Positions 9,557 to 18,021 of a DNA stretch of 64,000 nucleotides are shown in pieces; position 1 is the stretch's first letter; every line of letters starts with the position of its first letter. The notes below the pieces were generated by a model that had not been told where the DNA came from, ran no database searches, and was given only the letters and a program-made list of their open reading frames with translations. The stretch is from Oscillospiraceae bacterium (GTDB lineage: Bacteria > Bacillota > Clostridia > Oscillospirales > Oscillospiraceae), in contig JARIAU010000062.1 of the NCBI GenBank assembly GCA_029257695.1, positions 1 to 64,000 on the forward strand, read 5' to 3'. Made by a program: the position numbers and the translations under genes.

Positions 9557-10369
9557 TTACAGTTCAAAGCCATGGGCCTTCAGATAGTCCGCCGACTTCT
9601 GAACCGCTTCGTTGATTTCCTGAAGATCACGGGGGCCCTGCTGGGTAAATTCAATTTCTACGCTGAAGGGTGCATCATTGTGTGCTTGTTCCAACTTCGC
9701 AAAGATGGTTTCAAAATCTACATACCCTTCTCCTAATGCCGGAAAATCCCAAGCCTGTCGTTCCCCTGCCTTGTCCTTCAGGTGGAGATAAGCAATCGCA
9801 TCCATACAGGTATCCACATCCTCTGCGGCATCCACATCCCCGTAAAATACGCAGTTCGCCGTGTCATAGTTGATCTTGACCCGAGAGGAATCCACCAAAT
9901 CCACAATTTCCTTCATAATAGTTCCGGTTGCGTGATCCCCGTGCAGCTCCAACACCAGCGTTAGGCCATATCGTTCCAACTGTGGCAATAGGCTGCGAAT
10001 GTTCTGCGCCAATCGTTCCTTGGATGCGCTTGCATGATCCTTTAAATGTGCCTCTCCAATAGAAGACACAATATACCGACAGCCGAAAAACTGTGCCAAG
10101 CGCATATTCATCACGAAGTCCGGCAGTCGCTGCGTATCCATCAGGTTGCAGTGTCCACTCATGGCAAACGGGATCAAATCCAACTGCTCCAACTTGTCCT
10201 TCACCGTACACAAGGTCTGAAAACTTTGATCCGGGAACACATGTTCCGTCCATCCCTTGGTGGCTGTCAGCTCCACATAGTGGAATCCCGCCGCCGCAAT
10301 TCCCTCCAGCGCCTCTTCGACGGAATATCCGTGATAACAATTCGAATTGACTCCAATGATCCGTTTCAT
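9557..10369 (-). CDS. sugar phosphate isomerase/epimerase, TIM barrel (second copy)
   Basis: A 270-residue xylose-isomerase-like barrel. Candidate metal ligands are Glu in LVLELHGDH, Asp in NYDTAN, His in YLHLKD and Glu in SVEIEF. It is clearly diverged from the 3972-4829 barrel. It lies between the ROK regulator (42-base gap) and the receptor gene (59-base gap), inside the same transcription unit. Two different barrels plus one dehydrogenase suggest a multi-step keto-sugar or inositol route. Confidence 0.85.
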   Translation of the reverse strand: MKRIIGVNSNCYHGYSVEEALEGIAAAGFHYVELTATKGWTEHVFPDQSFQTLCTVKDKLEQLDLIPFAMSGHCNLMDTQRLPDFVMNMRLAQFFGCRYIVSSIGEAHLKDHASASKERLAQNIRSLLPQLERYGLTLVLELHGDHATGTIMKEIVDLVDSSRVKINYDTANCVFYGDVDAAEDVDTCMDAIAYLHLKDKAGERQAWDFPALGEGYVDFETIFAKLEQAHNDAPFSVEIEFTQQGPRDLQEINEAVQKSADYLKAHGFEL

Positions 10370-10411
10370 ACTGCGACCGCCTTTCCTTTGTTTCCCTATA
10401 CTTCCTCCGCC

Positions 10412-11605
10412 TCAGCGCAGGAACGGGCCATCCGGCATTTCTCCGGAAAAATCATAGTGGTGATTGATATAGTACTGCGCCGCTCCTGTCAGCTCGGAAT
10501 CCAATCCCAAACGCGAATATTGCAATTTCACCCGAGAAACAAACTCCCGGAATCCAATATCCGACAGCGCCGTATGGATTTCCTTCAAAAAGGTAGGCCC
10601 GAGGTTTACGCCAGTGCCGCCAATCACAATCAACGACGGATTAAACATCGAAATGAGATTGGATAGACCAAACGCCAAATCTTGCGCCAATTCCCGAATC
10701 AGCTGCAGCGCTGCCTCATTTCCGTTTTCCGCCAAAGCACCGACATCGCTGAACAGCGGCCGCCGTCCGTCCGGCAGATCCATATGCAAACCACAGTGTG
10801 CCGCCCGCTCATCCAGAGCATGTTCACCGATCAGCCGTTCCAAGCATCCTTTGTTCCCACACAGGCACTGCGGACCATTGTGATCAATCGAAAAATGTCC
10901 GAACTGCGTGGACATACCTCCGGCACCTCGCAGCATTTTGCCATCGGCAAACAAGCAGGCACCGACACCACGCGACACATTGATGTATGCGTAAAAAGGA
11001 TCTTCGATCCGTGTAAACACACTCTCTGCATAGGCAAAGCAGGCTGTATCGTTGAGGATACACAAGGGATATCCCACCATCATTTCAGTCAGCTGCTGAA
11101 CCACCGGGGCCTCAAAATCAATCCCCAGCACCGTAGACTTGATGCGTCCCCGAAGGTCATCTACAATACCCGGAACAATGATGCAGACTCCCATCAATCG
11201 AGCATCTCCAACCTCTGGAAGCAAAAGGTCAAAAAAAGCGTGTCGGATGCAGTCGATGCCGGACTCCGTTTCTCCGATGGGAATCTGATCTCGGAAAGCC
11301 AGCGTACTGTCCGAGGACACCAGTGCCAAATCCAGCCGTGCACTGCGCCAGCTGATGACAGCTACCACATTATTTTCGCCGTCCACTCGCAGTTCATTGG
11401 GGTGTCGTCCCTGCAGTCGACTCACAGTGACACCGCAGTCCACAATGTATTTTCCGGCAATCAACTCATCCACCAGGCTGGAGACCGTTGTCTTGCTCAA
11501 TTTGGACTGTTTAGCCAGTGTAGCCCTTGAAATTCCTGCATTCTGGTTGATCATTTGATAGATATTGCGTAAATTCCGTGCTCGGATGATTTGCTGTGTA
11601 AGCAT
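10412..11605 (-). CDS. ROK family transcriptional regulator
   Basis: 397 residues. The N-terminal winged HTH (ATLAKQSKLSKTTVSSLVDEL) is followed by a ROK sugar-kinase-like domain with the zinc motif CLCGNKGCLE and IGGTGVNLG. This is the NagC/XylR layout: a repressor released by a sugar or sugar phosphate. It is the promoter-proximal gene of the locus, so it probably controls itself and the downstream transport and isomerase genes. The start is the ATG giving MLTQQIIRARN, preceded by GAAAGGAA. Confidence 0.92.
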   Translation of the reverse strand: MLTQQIIRARNLRNIYQMINQNAGISRATLAKQSKLSKTTVSSLVDELIAGKYIVDCGVTVSRLQGRHPNELRVDGENNVVAVISWRSARLDLALVSSDSTLAFRDQIPIGETESGIDCIRHAFFDLLLPEVGDARLMGVCIIVPGIVDDLRGRIKSTVLGIDFEAPVVQQLTEMMVGYPLCILNDTACFAYAESVFTRIEDPFYAYINVSRGVGACLFADGKMLRGAGGMSTQFGHFSIDHNGPQCLCGNKGCLERLIGEHALDERAAHCGLHMDLPDGRRPLFSDVGALAENGNEAALQLIRELAQDLAFGLSNLISMFNPSLIVIGGTGVNLGPTFLKEIHTALSDIGFREFVSRVKLQYSRLGLDSELTGAAQYYINHHYDFSGEMPDGPFLR

Positions 11606-11672
11606 GCGATTCCTTTCTTAGTCCCAGATAAATAATAAGTTTGTCCAGTGACCTTACCAACTTGATGTTGTC

Positions 11673-11701
11673 ATCCTAGCATATTGTTAAAGAATATACA
11701 A
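11673..11701 (-). promoter_or_regulatory. sigma-A promoter for the ROK-sugar locus
   Basis: Minus strand: TTGTAT, a 17-base spacer, then TAGGAT, about 68 bases before the ROK start. Its surroundings (11606-11882) contain no gene. I see no strong palindrome to name as the operator. Confidence 0.55.
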
Positions 11702-11882
11702 GTGGTTTCGTCATTTTCAGCCCTTTAACCATCTTATCTTGTCATTTCTTGTGGAATATGACTAACACCATCGGTTCCCTTTGCCCCTCCTGTTTCTTTT
11801 TGACACTTCTTCCCATAGGCAAACCGCAGGAAATGTGATAAACTCTGTTTATTGTCACTGAATTCCAAAAGGAGTGTTTTCT

Positions 11883-12905
11883 ATGCGTGATACGCAACTG
11901 CAAACGATGATCCGTGAGATGCCCAAGGCGGAAAACCATCTTCACATCGAAGGCTCTACCACCCCTCGTACCGCAATAAAAATCGCCAAACGAAATGGCA
12001 TCACTCTGCCCTTTGCTTCTGAGGCAGAAATTTTGACCCACATCGAGCAGAATGTGGTCGATCTTACCACCTTCTTACAGTGTGACCGTCTGTTTAACTC
12101 CGTCTGTCTGCATGAAGAGGATTTTTATGATGTGGTCTACGACATTGGAGAGGATGCCAGCAAGCAGAACATCGTATACCAGGAGCTGCACATGGATTAT
12201 CCTCTCAACGGTGCCCGTGGTGTGCCGATGGAGGTATACATGAAGGGATGCGAGGCCGGTCGGCAGGCCGTCAAGCGGGACTTTGGCATTGACATGGTAT
12301 TTATCGCTGCGGTAGACCGCACCCAGTCTCCGGAAGACTGTGTATCCTTTGTAAAGCAGCTGGAGCCTTATCTCCACATGATTGATGGCATCGGTATGGA
12401 CTGCGATGAACGGGGCTATCCCTGCCGGCTGCACAAAGAAGCGTTTGCCCTCGCCGGAGCCATGGGCTTGTACAAAACGGCTCACGCCGGAGAGGATGAC
12501 GGCTGTCAGAACATCTGGGAAGCACTGAACGATCTGGGCTGCCAACGCATCGACCACGGTGTGCGTGCCATTGACGATCCCGCCCTCATGCAGGAATTGG
12601 CCGACCGCCAGGTACTTCTGGCCATGTGTACCCGTTCCAATGTGATGACCGGAGCGGTTCCCTCACTGGCTCAACATCCCATCCGCACCTTCCTGGACGC
12701 CGGAATTCTCTGCTCTGTCAGCTCCGACGATCCCCCTTACATCGGAAATCTGCTGTGGGAATACCAAGGTCTGGTGGATGAACTGGGCTTCGGGGAAACA
12801 GAGATCCTAACACTGGCCCGCAACGCTTACCAGTACTCGATCAAAGGCCAGTATTTGCTGCCTGCCTTCGATGCATGGGTCCAGACTTGGAAGGCCAATC
12901 ACTGA
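11883..12905 (+). CDS. add: adenosine deaminase
   Basis: 340 residues from the ATG giving MRDTQLQ; AAAAGGAG lies 8 bases upstream, so this is preferred to the in-frame GTG at 11874. The zinc ligands HLH (19-21), the HAGED segment, DHGVRA and SSDDP mark the metal-dependent adenosine/adenine deaminase fold. It converts adenosine to inosine in purine salvage. It is divergent from the ROK locus across 277 bases and ends at a strong bidirectional terminator. Adenine-specific relatives look similar, so the exact substrate is probable rather than certain. Confidence 0.88.
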   Translation: MRDTQLQTMIREMPKAENHLHIEGSTTPRTAIKIAKRNGITLPFASEAEILTHIEQNVVDLTTFLQCDRLFNSVCLHEEDFYDVVYDIGEDASKQNIVYQELHMDYPLNGARGVPMEVYMKGCEAGRQAVKRDFGIDMVFIAAVDRTQSPEDCVSFVKQLEPYLHMIDGIGMDCDERGYPCRLHKEAFALAGAMGLYKTAHAGEDDGCQNIWEALNDLGCQRIDHGVRAIDDPALMQELADRQVLLAMCTRSNVMTGAVPSLAQHPIRTFLDAGILCSVSSDDPPYIGNLLWEYQGLVDELGFGETEILTLARNAYQYSIKGQYLLPAFDAWVQTWKANH

Positions 12906-12920
12906 TTCTCAAACAAAAAA

Positions 12921-12957
12921 CGCTGGCACACACGGAATGGGTTCGTGTGTGCCAGCG
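12921..12957. terminator. bidirectional terminator between add and the DUF6512-like gene
   Basis: A 14-bp perfect stem (CGCTGGCACACACG) with a 9-base loop. It is flanked by A-run and T-run, so it can stop the convergent add and membrane-protein transcripts. Confidence 0.92.
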
Positions 12958-12960
12958 TTT

Positions 12961-13470
12961 TTAACACGGCAAGGTGTACAATGCATCCGCTCGGCTTAGA
13001 TCCGCAAACAAAATCCCCTCCGGCTGCCAAAAGGTGAACCAAATCAGCAGAATGGCGACCGCTAATAATCCCAGAAGCAATGGTCCATTCCATCGCTTTC
13101 CTACGCCGGACCAAGCGGCGGCCAGCAATGCAATCAGTTCGATGACCGCCATACCAACGCAATCCACCCATACCAGTTCGATTCCGATGCGAATATGCAC
13201 GACCCAGCCAAACAACAACAGCAAAGCACTGCCCAGCAGCGCAGCCAGATACCAGCTCTGCGTTTCTTCCGGATGTTTGCGTGTCATCCACCATCCAGCC
13301 AACAGCATGGGCCAATACAAAATTTTAAGATGTTCCCACACACTTTCCCTCACGGGAGACAACAATGCAAACACTAAATTAGGGGACCAGTCATACAGGA
13401 AATGAAACAGAAAACCACCTGCTACGATGCTGACATAAGCATAGATCCAGCGCCGCCAACTTTTGTTCAT
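12961..13470 (-). CDS. DUF6512-like integral membrane protein
   Basis: 169 residues with about five hydrophobic segments. Segments such as LFHFLYDWSP and SPVRESVWEHLKILYWPM resemble the small clostridial membrane family I know as DUF6512, of unknown function. Monocistronic: convergent with add and divergent from the SGNH hydrolase. Charged residues (Glu, His) inside the conserved ESVWEHLK segment may be functional. No role is proposed. Confidence 0.75.
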   Translation of the reverse strand: MNKSWRRWIYAYVSIVAGGFLFHFLYDWSPNLVFALLSPVRESVWEHLKILYWPMLLAGWWMTRKHPEETQSWYLAALLGSALLLLFGWVVHIRIGIELVWVDCVGMAVIELIALLAAAWSGVGKRWNGPLLLGLLAVAILLIWFTFWQPEGILFADLSRADALYTLPC

Positions 13471-13591
13471 ACGCCACGCCCCTTCCCTCCTCCATCCTAT
13501 GTCAGATTCCCCTGTTTTATACTTTATACTGCATTGCAGCCCAGCCTGTTTTGCGCTATGATGAAAAAAAGAGTACCAGGAGGTATCTTTT

Positions 13592-14299
13592 ATGCATCAA
13601 GAATTCCTGCGCAAGCAAATCGGACTCCGGATTCGCTCCGGCTGCCATCTAAAACTACTGGGAGATAGTCTGACCATCGGGGTCGGCAGCAGCGATGACT
13701 CCCGTGTCGGTCCTCTACTTTGTCCTTCGACGGATCTCCCCTATCGCCAGCAAACCGGCCGCCGCTGCTGGGCCTCCTTGCTGCAAACGCATCTCGTTCG
13801 TTATGGCTGCACCGTGGAAAATCTGGGCTGTTCCGGCATCACCAGCGCCGATCTGCTGGCGCATCTGGATGCACTCTATCAACCCGCACCGGATACCATC
13901 GTCTTTTGCATGATTGGTTCCAACGACAAAAAATTATCGCATGGCATGGAGCATCTTCAACACAATCTATCTGCACTCTGTGCTCGGATGCAGTCCGATC
14001 ACACACCGCTCGTGCTCATGACTCCAAATCCGGCCACTCCTGCCAACGATGCAAAACCAAACCGAATCTATCCTCAATCCGCCGTGGTGCAGACCATTCG
14101 ATCGGTGGCGGAACACTATGCCGACCAGGTACTGCTGATCGACCACGCTCTGGCGATGGACGCAGAGTGCAGACTGCGAGGCTGCTCTTTGGAGGAATTC
14201 CTACAGGTAGGGATCGGGCCGGACAACGATGGTCTGCATCCCGGGGATCGAGGTCATTATTTCTATTTTGAACATATCTGTGTCGCTTTGGGCCTTTGA
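13592..14299 (+). CDS. SGNH/GDSL-type hydrolase
   Basis: 235 residues. Block I is LLGDSLTIGVGS (nucleophile Ser26), block III is IGSND, and block V is DGLHPGDRGH, giving the Ser-Asp-His set of esterases, lipases and acetyl-carbohydrate esterases. No signal peptide, so a cytoplasmic role is likely. CAGGAGG precedes the ATG. It stands alone between the DUF6512-like gene and a terminator shared with spoVAC. Substrate unknown. Confidence 0.87.
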   Translation: MHQEFLRKQIGLRIRSGCHLKLLGDSLTIGVGSSDDSRVGPLLCPSTDLPYRQQTGRRCWASLLQTHLVRYGCTVENLGCSGITSADLLAHLDALYQPAPDTIVFCMIGSNDKKLSHGMEHLQHNLSALCARMQSDHTPLVLMTPNPATPANDAKPNRIYPQSAVVQTIRSVAEHYADQVLLIDHALAMDAECRLRGCSLEEFLQVGIGPDNDGLHPGDRGHYFYFEHICVALGL

Positions 14300-14309
14300 T
14301 GTCTGTTAC

Positions 14310-14347
14310 AAAACCGGAGTGGATCAAGACCAATCCACTCCGGTTTT
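14310..14347. terminator. bidirectional terminator between the SGNH hydrolase and spoVAC
   Basis: A 15-bp stem (AAAACCGGAGTGGAT with ATCCACTCCGGTTTT) and an 8-base loop, with T-run on the + side and A-run giving T on the minus side. Confidence 0.9.
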
Positions 14348-14353
14348 CTTGCG

Positions 14354-14803
14354 TCAAAGCAGCTGCAATACCGCTAATAGAATCCCATATACTACACTTG
14401 CCGAAATTCCCCAGACTAGAACCGGTCCGGCAATGGTGAACATCTTGCAGGCCATCCCGCCTGCAGTCACAAATCCCTCACTTTTGAATTCCACCGCCGG
14501 GGAGGCAATGGAATTAGCAAATCCGGTGACGGGAACCAGCGTTCCTGCTCCGGCGATCTTGGCCAGATGGCAGTACAAATCCAAATCCGTGAGGAGTACT
14601 GACAAAAAAATCAATGTGATGGTCCCTGCGGTGGATGCCATATCTCGATCCAGCCCTAAGCTCTGGTACCATTGCATCAACAACTGACCCAAGGCACAGA
14701 TGGCTCCTCCCACAACAAACGCCCCCACCAGATCTCTGCCCATGGGGGACGGCTTTGCCATGGACTGGACCAGTGCACCGTACTCCTGTTTGCTCATTTT
14801 CAT
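14354..14803 (-). CDS. spoVAC: stage V sporulation protein AC (SpoVAC)
   Basis: 149 residues from the ATG giving MKMSKQEY, with AGAAGGAG 9 bases upstream. The protein has the SpoVA membrane core: AFVVGGAICALGQ, GAGTLVPVTGFANSI and SPAVEFKSEGFV, plus four to five membrane segments. SpoVA proteins move dipicolinic acid into the forespore and out at germination. In most spore formers spoVAC, spoVAD and spoVAE are adjacent; here it stands alone downstream of hemW. The family match is strong. Whether this copy serves the spore channel or is a paralogue is open. Confidence 0.9.
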   Translation of the reverse strand: MKMSKQEYGALVQSMAKPSPMGRDLVGAFVVGGAICALGQLLMQWYQSLGLDRDMASTAGTITLIFLSVLLTDLDLYCHLAKIAGAGTLVPVTGFANSIASPAVEFKSEGFVTAGGMACKMFTIAGPVLVWGISASVVYGILLAVLQLL

Positions 14804-14818
14804 GGAAAACCACTCCTT

Positions 14819-14839
14819 CTGAACCATAGTTTGGTTCAG
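14819..14839 (-). promoter_or_regulatory. perfect inverted repeat directly before the spoVAC ribosome site
   Basis: CTGAACCA, 5 bases, TGGTTCAG. It sits 10 bases after the hemW stop and touches the spoVAC AAGGAG. On the + strand a run of seven T follows within 6 bases, but no + gene ends here. It may be an operator or an RNA hairpin modulating spoVAC translation. Confidence 0.5.
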
Positions 14840-14849
14840 CTCGGTTTTT

Positions 14850-16046
14850 TTATACCATGTTTTGTTCCGTCAAAATCTGCTCCAGCTGTTCTTCCAACCG
14901 ACCGATCAGTGCATTGGACCGCAGATATCCTTCCGGAGTCAAATGCCAACGCCCCTCTGTCTGCTCCGCCCATTGATAGGAAGCAAACCAGCGCAGCTGA
15001 TCTTCCAGTGGCTCCGCCGAAAGTCCAAACCGCTGTCGCAGTTCCTCTATAGAAATTCCCCAACATGTGCGAAGACCAAGCATCACATACTCTCTGACCC
15101 GTTCCGACGCATCAATCTGAATTTCCGATCCCCATGTCGTTTGCCCCGCTTCTGCTCCACAACAGAATGCCTCCAAGCTGCGAGGGACAGCACTTCGAAT
15201 GCCATTCACATAGCTGTGGGCCGCCGGACCCAATCCCAGATAATCCTGTCCCAGCCAATAGCGCAAATTATGGCGAGAGTGCTTGCCTTGCCGGGCAAAA
15301 TTGGAAATCTCGTACTGACACAAACCTTCCTGCTCCAATCGATCAACCATCCAAAGGTACATATCCGCCTGTTCATCGTCGTCCGCCAAAGTAAGCTCGC
15401 TCCGCTGCATAAAAAGCGGGGTTCCCTTCTCCAGCTTCAAGCCATAGCAGGACAAATGATCGGGCTGCAGCGCCAGCAGTGCCTCCACCGAACTCTGCCA
15501 CGACTCCATAGATTGATTCGGCAGACCATAGATTAGATCCAAAGAAAGATTGTCAAACCCTTCCTCCCTTGCAGTGTAAAAGGACTGCTTTGCAGTTTCA
15601 AAGTCATGCAGGCGTCCCACCCGTTGCAGCTGTGCATCGTCCGCCGACTGCACACCCATGGAAAGACGGTTGATACCAATGGCTTTCACTGCCCGCAGCC
15701 ATGGACGATTTGCACTGTCCGGATTACACTCGACGGTCCACTCACAGTCCTGCGTGACCGCAAAGTTGCGGTGAACAGCCTCCACAGCTTCCGCCAAATA
15801 CTCCACCGGATAGCAGGATGGTGTCCCTCCACCAAAGTAGACCGTATCTACCCTGCGGCCTCGATGTTGCATCCCCAGCGTTTTGATCGTCTGCATCAGT
15901 CCACAGTGGTATTGCTCCATAAGTGCTTTCTTCGCTGAAAGTGAATAAAAGTCGCAGTACGCACACTTCCGCACGCAAAACGGGATATGAATATAGATAC
16001 CCAAAGAAGTGGGATCAAATGCACAAGGGTTAAATTGATACGGCAT
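14850..16046 (-). CDS. hemW: heme chaperone HemW (radical SAM, HemN-like)
   Basis: 398 residues from the ATG giving MPYQFNP, with AAAGGAAAC upstream; an upstream extension has no such site. The radical SAM cluster is C24-x3-C28-x2-C31, followed by GGGTPS. It lacks the extra N-terminal region of true HemN oxygen-independent coproporphyrinogen oxidase, which favours HemW, a protein that binds haem and passes it to targets. Divergent from the pseudouridine synthase across 67 bases. Confidence 0.9.
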   Translation of the reverse strand: MPYQFNPCAFDPTSLGIYIHIPFCVRKCAYCDFYSLSAKKALMEQYHCGLMQTIKTLGMQHRGRRVDTVYFGGGTPSCYPVEYLAEAVEAVHRNFAVTQDCEWTVECNPDSANRPWLRAVKAIGINRLSMGVQSADDAQLQRVGRLHDFETAKQSFYTAREEGFDNLSLDLIYGLPNQSMESWQSSVEALLALQPDHLSCYGLKLEKGTPLFMQRSELTLADDDEQADMYLWMVDRLEQEGLCQYEISNFARQGKHSRHNLRYWLGQDYLGLGPAAHSYVNGIRSAVPRSLEAFCCGAEAGQTTWGSEIQIDASERVREYVMLGLRTCWGISIEELRQRFGLSAEPLEDQLRWFASYQWAEQTEGRWHLTPEGYLRSNALIGRLEEQLEQILTEQNMV

Positions 16047-16113
16047 CGTTGTTTCCTTTCCCCGCTTGACTCCGACAAGCGGGCATGATATAACCAGTTT
16101 TGGAGGTGAACTT

Positions 16114-17001
16114 ATGGTTCGTTTAGAGTATACCATACCCGAAGTGCGTCAGGGCAAAGAAATTGCAAATTTTCTAAAACTGGATTTACATTTTTCTACG
16201 CTTAGCCGCAAGAAACTGCGTGACACCCCCAATTCCGTTTTACTGGATGGTCTCCCCGTTCCTAGCTACACCCCTCTGCAGACCGGTCAGGTGCTGACCA
16301 TCTGCCTTCCCGAAGATACTCCTTCGGAACTGGATGCAGTTCCCGGGACATTGAATCTGGTTTACGAGGACGAACACCTTCTGGTACTCGATAAAGCCGG
16401 TGGCGTTCCGGTTCATCCAGGTCCAGATCATCACAGCGACACTTTAGGGAATTATCTCACCTATTACTACCAATCTCACGGCGAATCTCACCGGTTCCGC
16501 CCCGTGAATCGGTTGGACAAGGGAACCAGCGGATTGATGTGTGTGGCAAAACACACCTATGCTGCCCAACTTCTTAGCGATGCCCTTCACACGGACTCCT
16601 TTCATCGCTCATATCTTGCTCTTTGTCAGGGAATTCCTGCTCCTCCTTGTGGTTCCATATGCGCCCCCATCGGACGATTGGAGGGTTCCGTCATTGCCCG
16701 CACCGTGCGCCCGGACGGGAAATTTGCCTGCACAGAGTACCGTGTACTGCGCTCACACAACAAGATGAGTTTGGTGCAGATACAGCCTGAAACCGGTCGC
16801 ACGCATCAGATTCGGGTGCATATGTCTTATATCGGGCATCCTTTGTTGGGTGATTTTCTATATGGAACAGAAAATCAAACACTGATTTCTCGGCCAGCTC
16901 TGCATTCTGCCGCTCTTCGCTTTCTGCACCCGATCACCGGTGTTCCATTGGAGTTTGAATCTCTGCTACCCGAAGATATGGACGCGCTATTACACTCTTG
17001 A
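16114..17001 (+). CDS. RluA-family 23S/tRNA pseudouridine synthase (RluD-like)
   Basis: 295 residues from the ATG giving MVRLEYT, with GGAGGTG upstream. The N-terminal part resembles an S4-like RNA-binding domain. The catalytic motif is RLDKGTSG, with Asp135 the expected nucleophile, and ETGRTHQIRVHM follows. This family makes pseudouridines in large-subunit rRNA helix 69 or related sites. The exact target (RluD, RluC or a paralogue) cannot be set from sequence, so no symbol is given. Confidence 0.9.
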   Translation: MVRLEYTIPEVRQGKEIANFLKLDLHFSTLSRKKLRDTPNSVLLDGLPVPSYTPLQTGQVLTICLPEDTPSELDAVPGTLNLVYEDEHLLVLDKAGGVPVHPGPDHHSDTLGNYLTYYYQSHGESHRFRPVNRLDKGTSGLMCVAKHTYAAQLLSDALHTDSFHRSYLALCQGIPAPPCGSICAPIGRLEGSVIARTVRPDGKFACTEYRVLRSHNKMSLVQIQPETGRTHQIRVHMSYIGHPLLGDFLYGTENQTLISRPALHSAALRFLHPITGVPLEFESLLPEDMDALLHS

Positions 17002-17019
17002 TTTTCTGTTTGTAAACAC

Positions 17020-17065
17020 AAAAAGCGTCTCTCCCTTTCCTAGCGTTTGGGGAGAGACGCTTTTT
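17020..17065. terminator. bidirectional terminator between the pseudouridine synthase and mscS
   Basis: A 15-bp stem (AAAAAGCGTCTCTCC with its complement) and a 16-base loop, with T-runs on both strands. Confidence 0.92.
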
Positions 17066-17133
17066 CTATGTTTTTCGCAGTTTAGCGTTCACATTAAATT
17101 CAGTTTTCCACAGGCCTCTGGAAAACAATACAC

Positions 17134-17949
17134 TCAATGTTCCTTGGGCGTATCCATTTGCACGGTCAGGACTGGGAATACCATTGTAATCCCCTCCTGA
17201 TCAAAGGTTTGCTTGACTTGCTCCATCAAGTCGAAGTACACATCCCAGTAGTCTTCCGTCTTCGCCCACGCACGCATGGTATACGAAATGGTGCTGTCGT
17301 TGTAAGCGCTGACACGCACAAACAACTTGTCCTTATCCACTACCTTAGGATGATGGTTCACCGTGGTGCGAATGGCAGACTTCACCTGCTCCATGTTATT
17401 TTCATATCCCACACTGAACACAAGATCCACACGCCGTTTGCCTTCCGAGGTATAATTCACTATCGTTGCAGCAGCAATCGTACTGTTGGGCATAGTGATG
17501 CGTTTGTTATCTGCGGTATTGATTTTTGTATTCAAAATACTAACTTCCATTACAATTCCTTCAATACCTGAAACAGCAATGTAATCACCCACGCCAAATG
17601 GTTTTGCCATCAGCAGCAAAATACCACCAAACAAGTTGGAAAGCACGCCGCTTGCAGCTAATGCAAAGGATGCAGACACAACACTGGCCAAGGCAACCAA
17701 GGATGACATTTCAAATCCAAGTGCATCGGCGACAATGACCACTGCAACAAAATAGATTACCACACGGGCTGCTGCTGTCAGAAATTTGGCCAATGTGGCG
17801 TCAATCTTGCCCCGTTCCATGGTCTTATTCAGCAGCCGAAGCAAAAATTTACCAAAGGAAACCACAAAAATAGCTGCAAGAACCGCCGCAATCAATCGTG
17901 TGGAAGCAAGTGTGCTCAATTCTTTCAAAATATCAGTAACAACTTCCAT
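17134..17949 (-). CDS. small-conductance mechanosensitive channel (MscS family)
   Basis: 271 residues from the ATG giving MEVVTDIL, with GGGAGAATG upstream. Three N-terminal membrane helices end in the Gly/Ala-rich pore helix (ALASVVSASFALAASGVLSN). The MscS beta domain follows (FGVGDYIAVSGIEGIVMEVSIL), then the C-terminal alpha/beta vestibule. It opens on hypo-osmotic shock and releases solutes. It lies downstream of the tuf terminator and is probably transcribed separately. Length is close to E. coli MscS (286 aa). Confidence 0.92.
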   Translation of the reverse strand: MEVVTDILKELSTLASTRLIAAVLAAIFVVSFGKFLLRLLNKTMERGKIDATLAKFLTAAARVVIYFVAVVIVADALGFEMSSLVALASVVSASFALAASGVLSNLFGGILLLMAKPFGVGDYIAVSGIEGIVMEVSILNTKINTADNKRITMPNSTIAAATIVNYTSEGKRRVDLVFSVGYENNMEQVKSAIRTTVNHHPKVVDKDKLFVRVSAYNDSTISYTMRAWAKTEDYWDVYFDLMEQVKQTFDQEGITMVFPVLTVQMDTPKEH

Positions 17950-17973
17950 GTCATTCTCCCGTTCTGTATAAAA

Positions 17974-18002
17974 AAAGGACCGGCTCAATGAGCCGGTCCT
18001 TT
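17974..18002 (-). terminator. terminator of the str operon after tuf
   Basis: A 13-bp stem (AAAGGACCGGCTC with its complement) and a 3-base loop. On the minus strand it ends in a run of six T. It begins 20 bases after the tuf stop. Confidence 0.93.
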
Positions 18003-18021
18003 CAAAACTCATAAGGATCGA

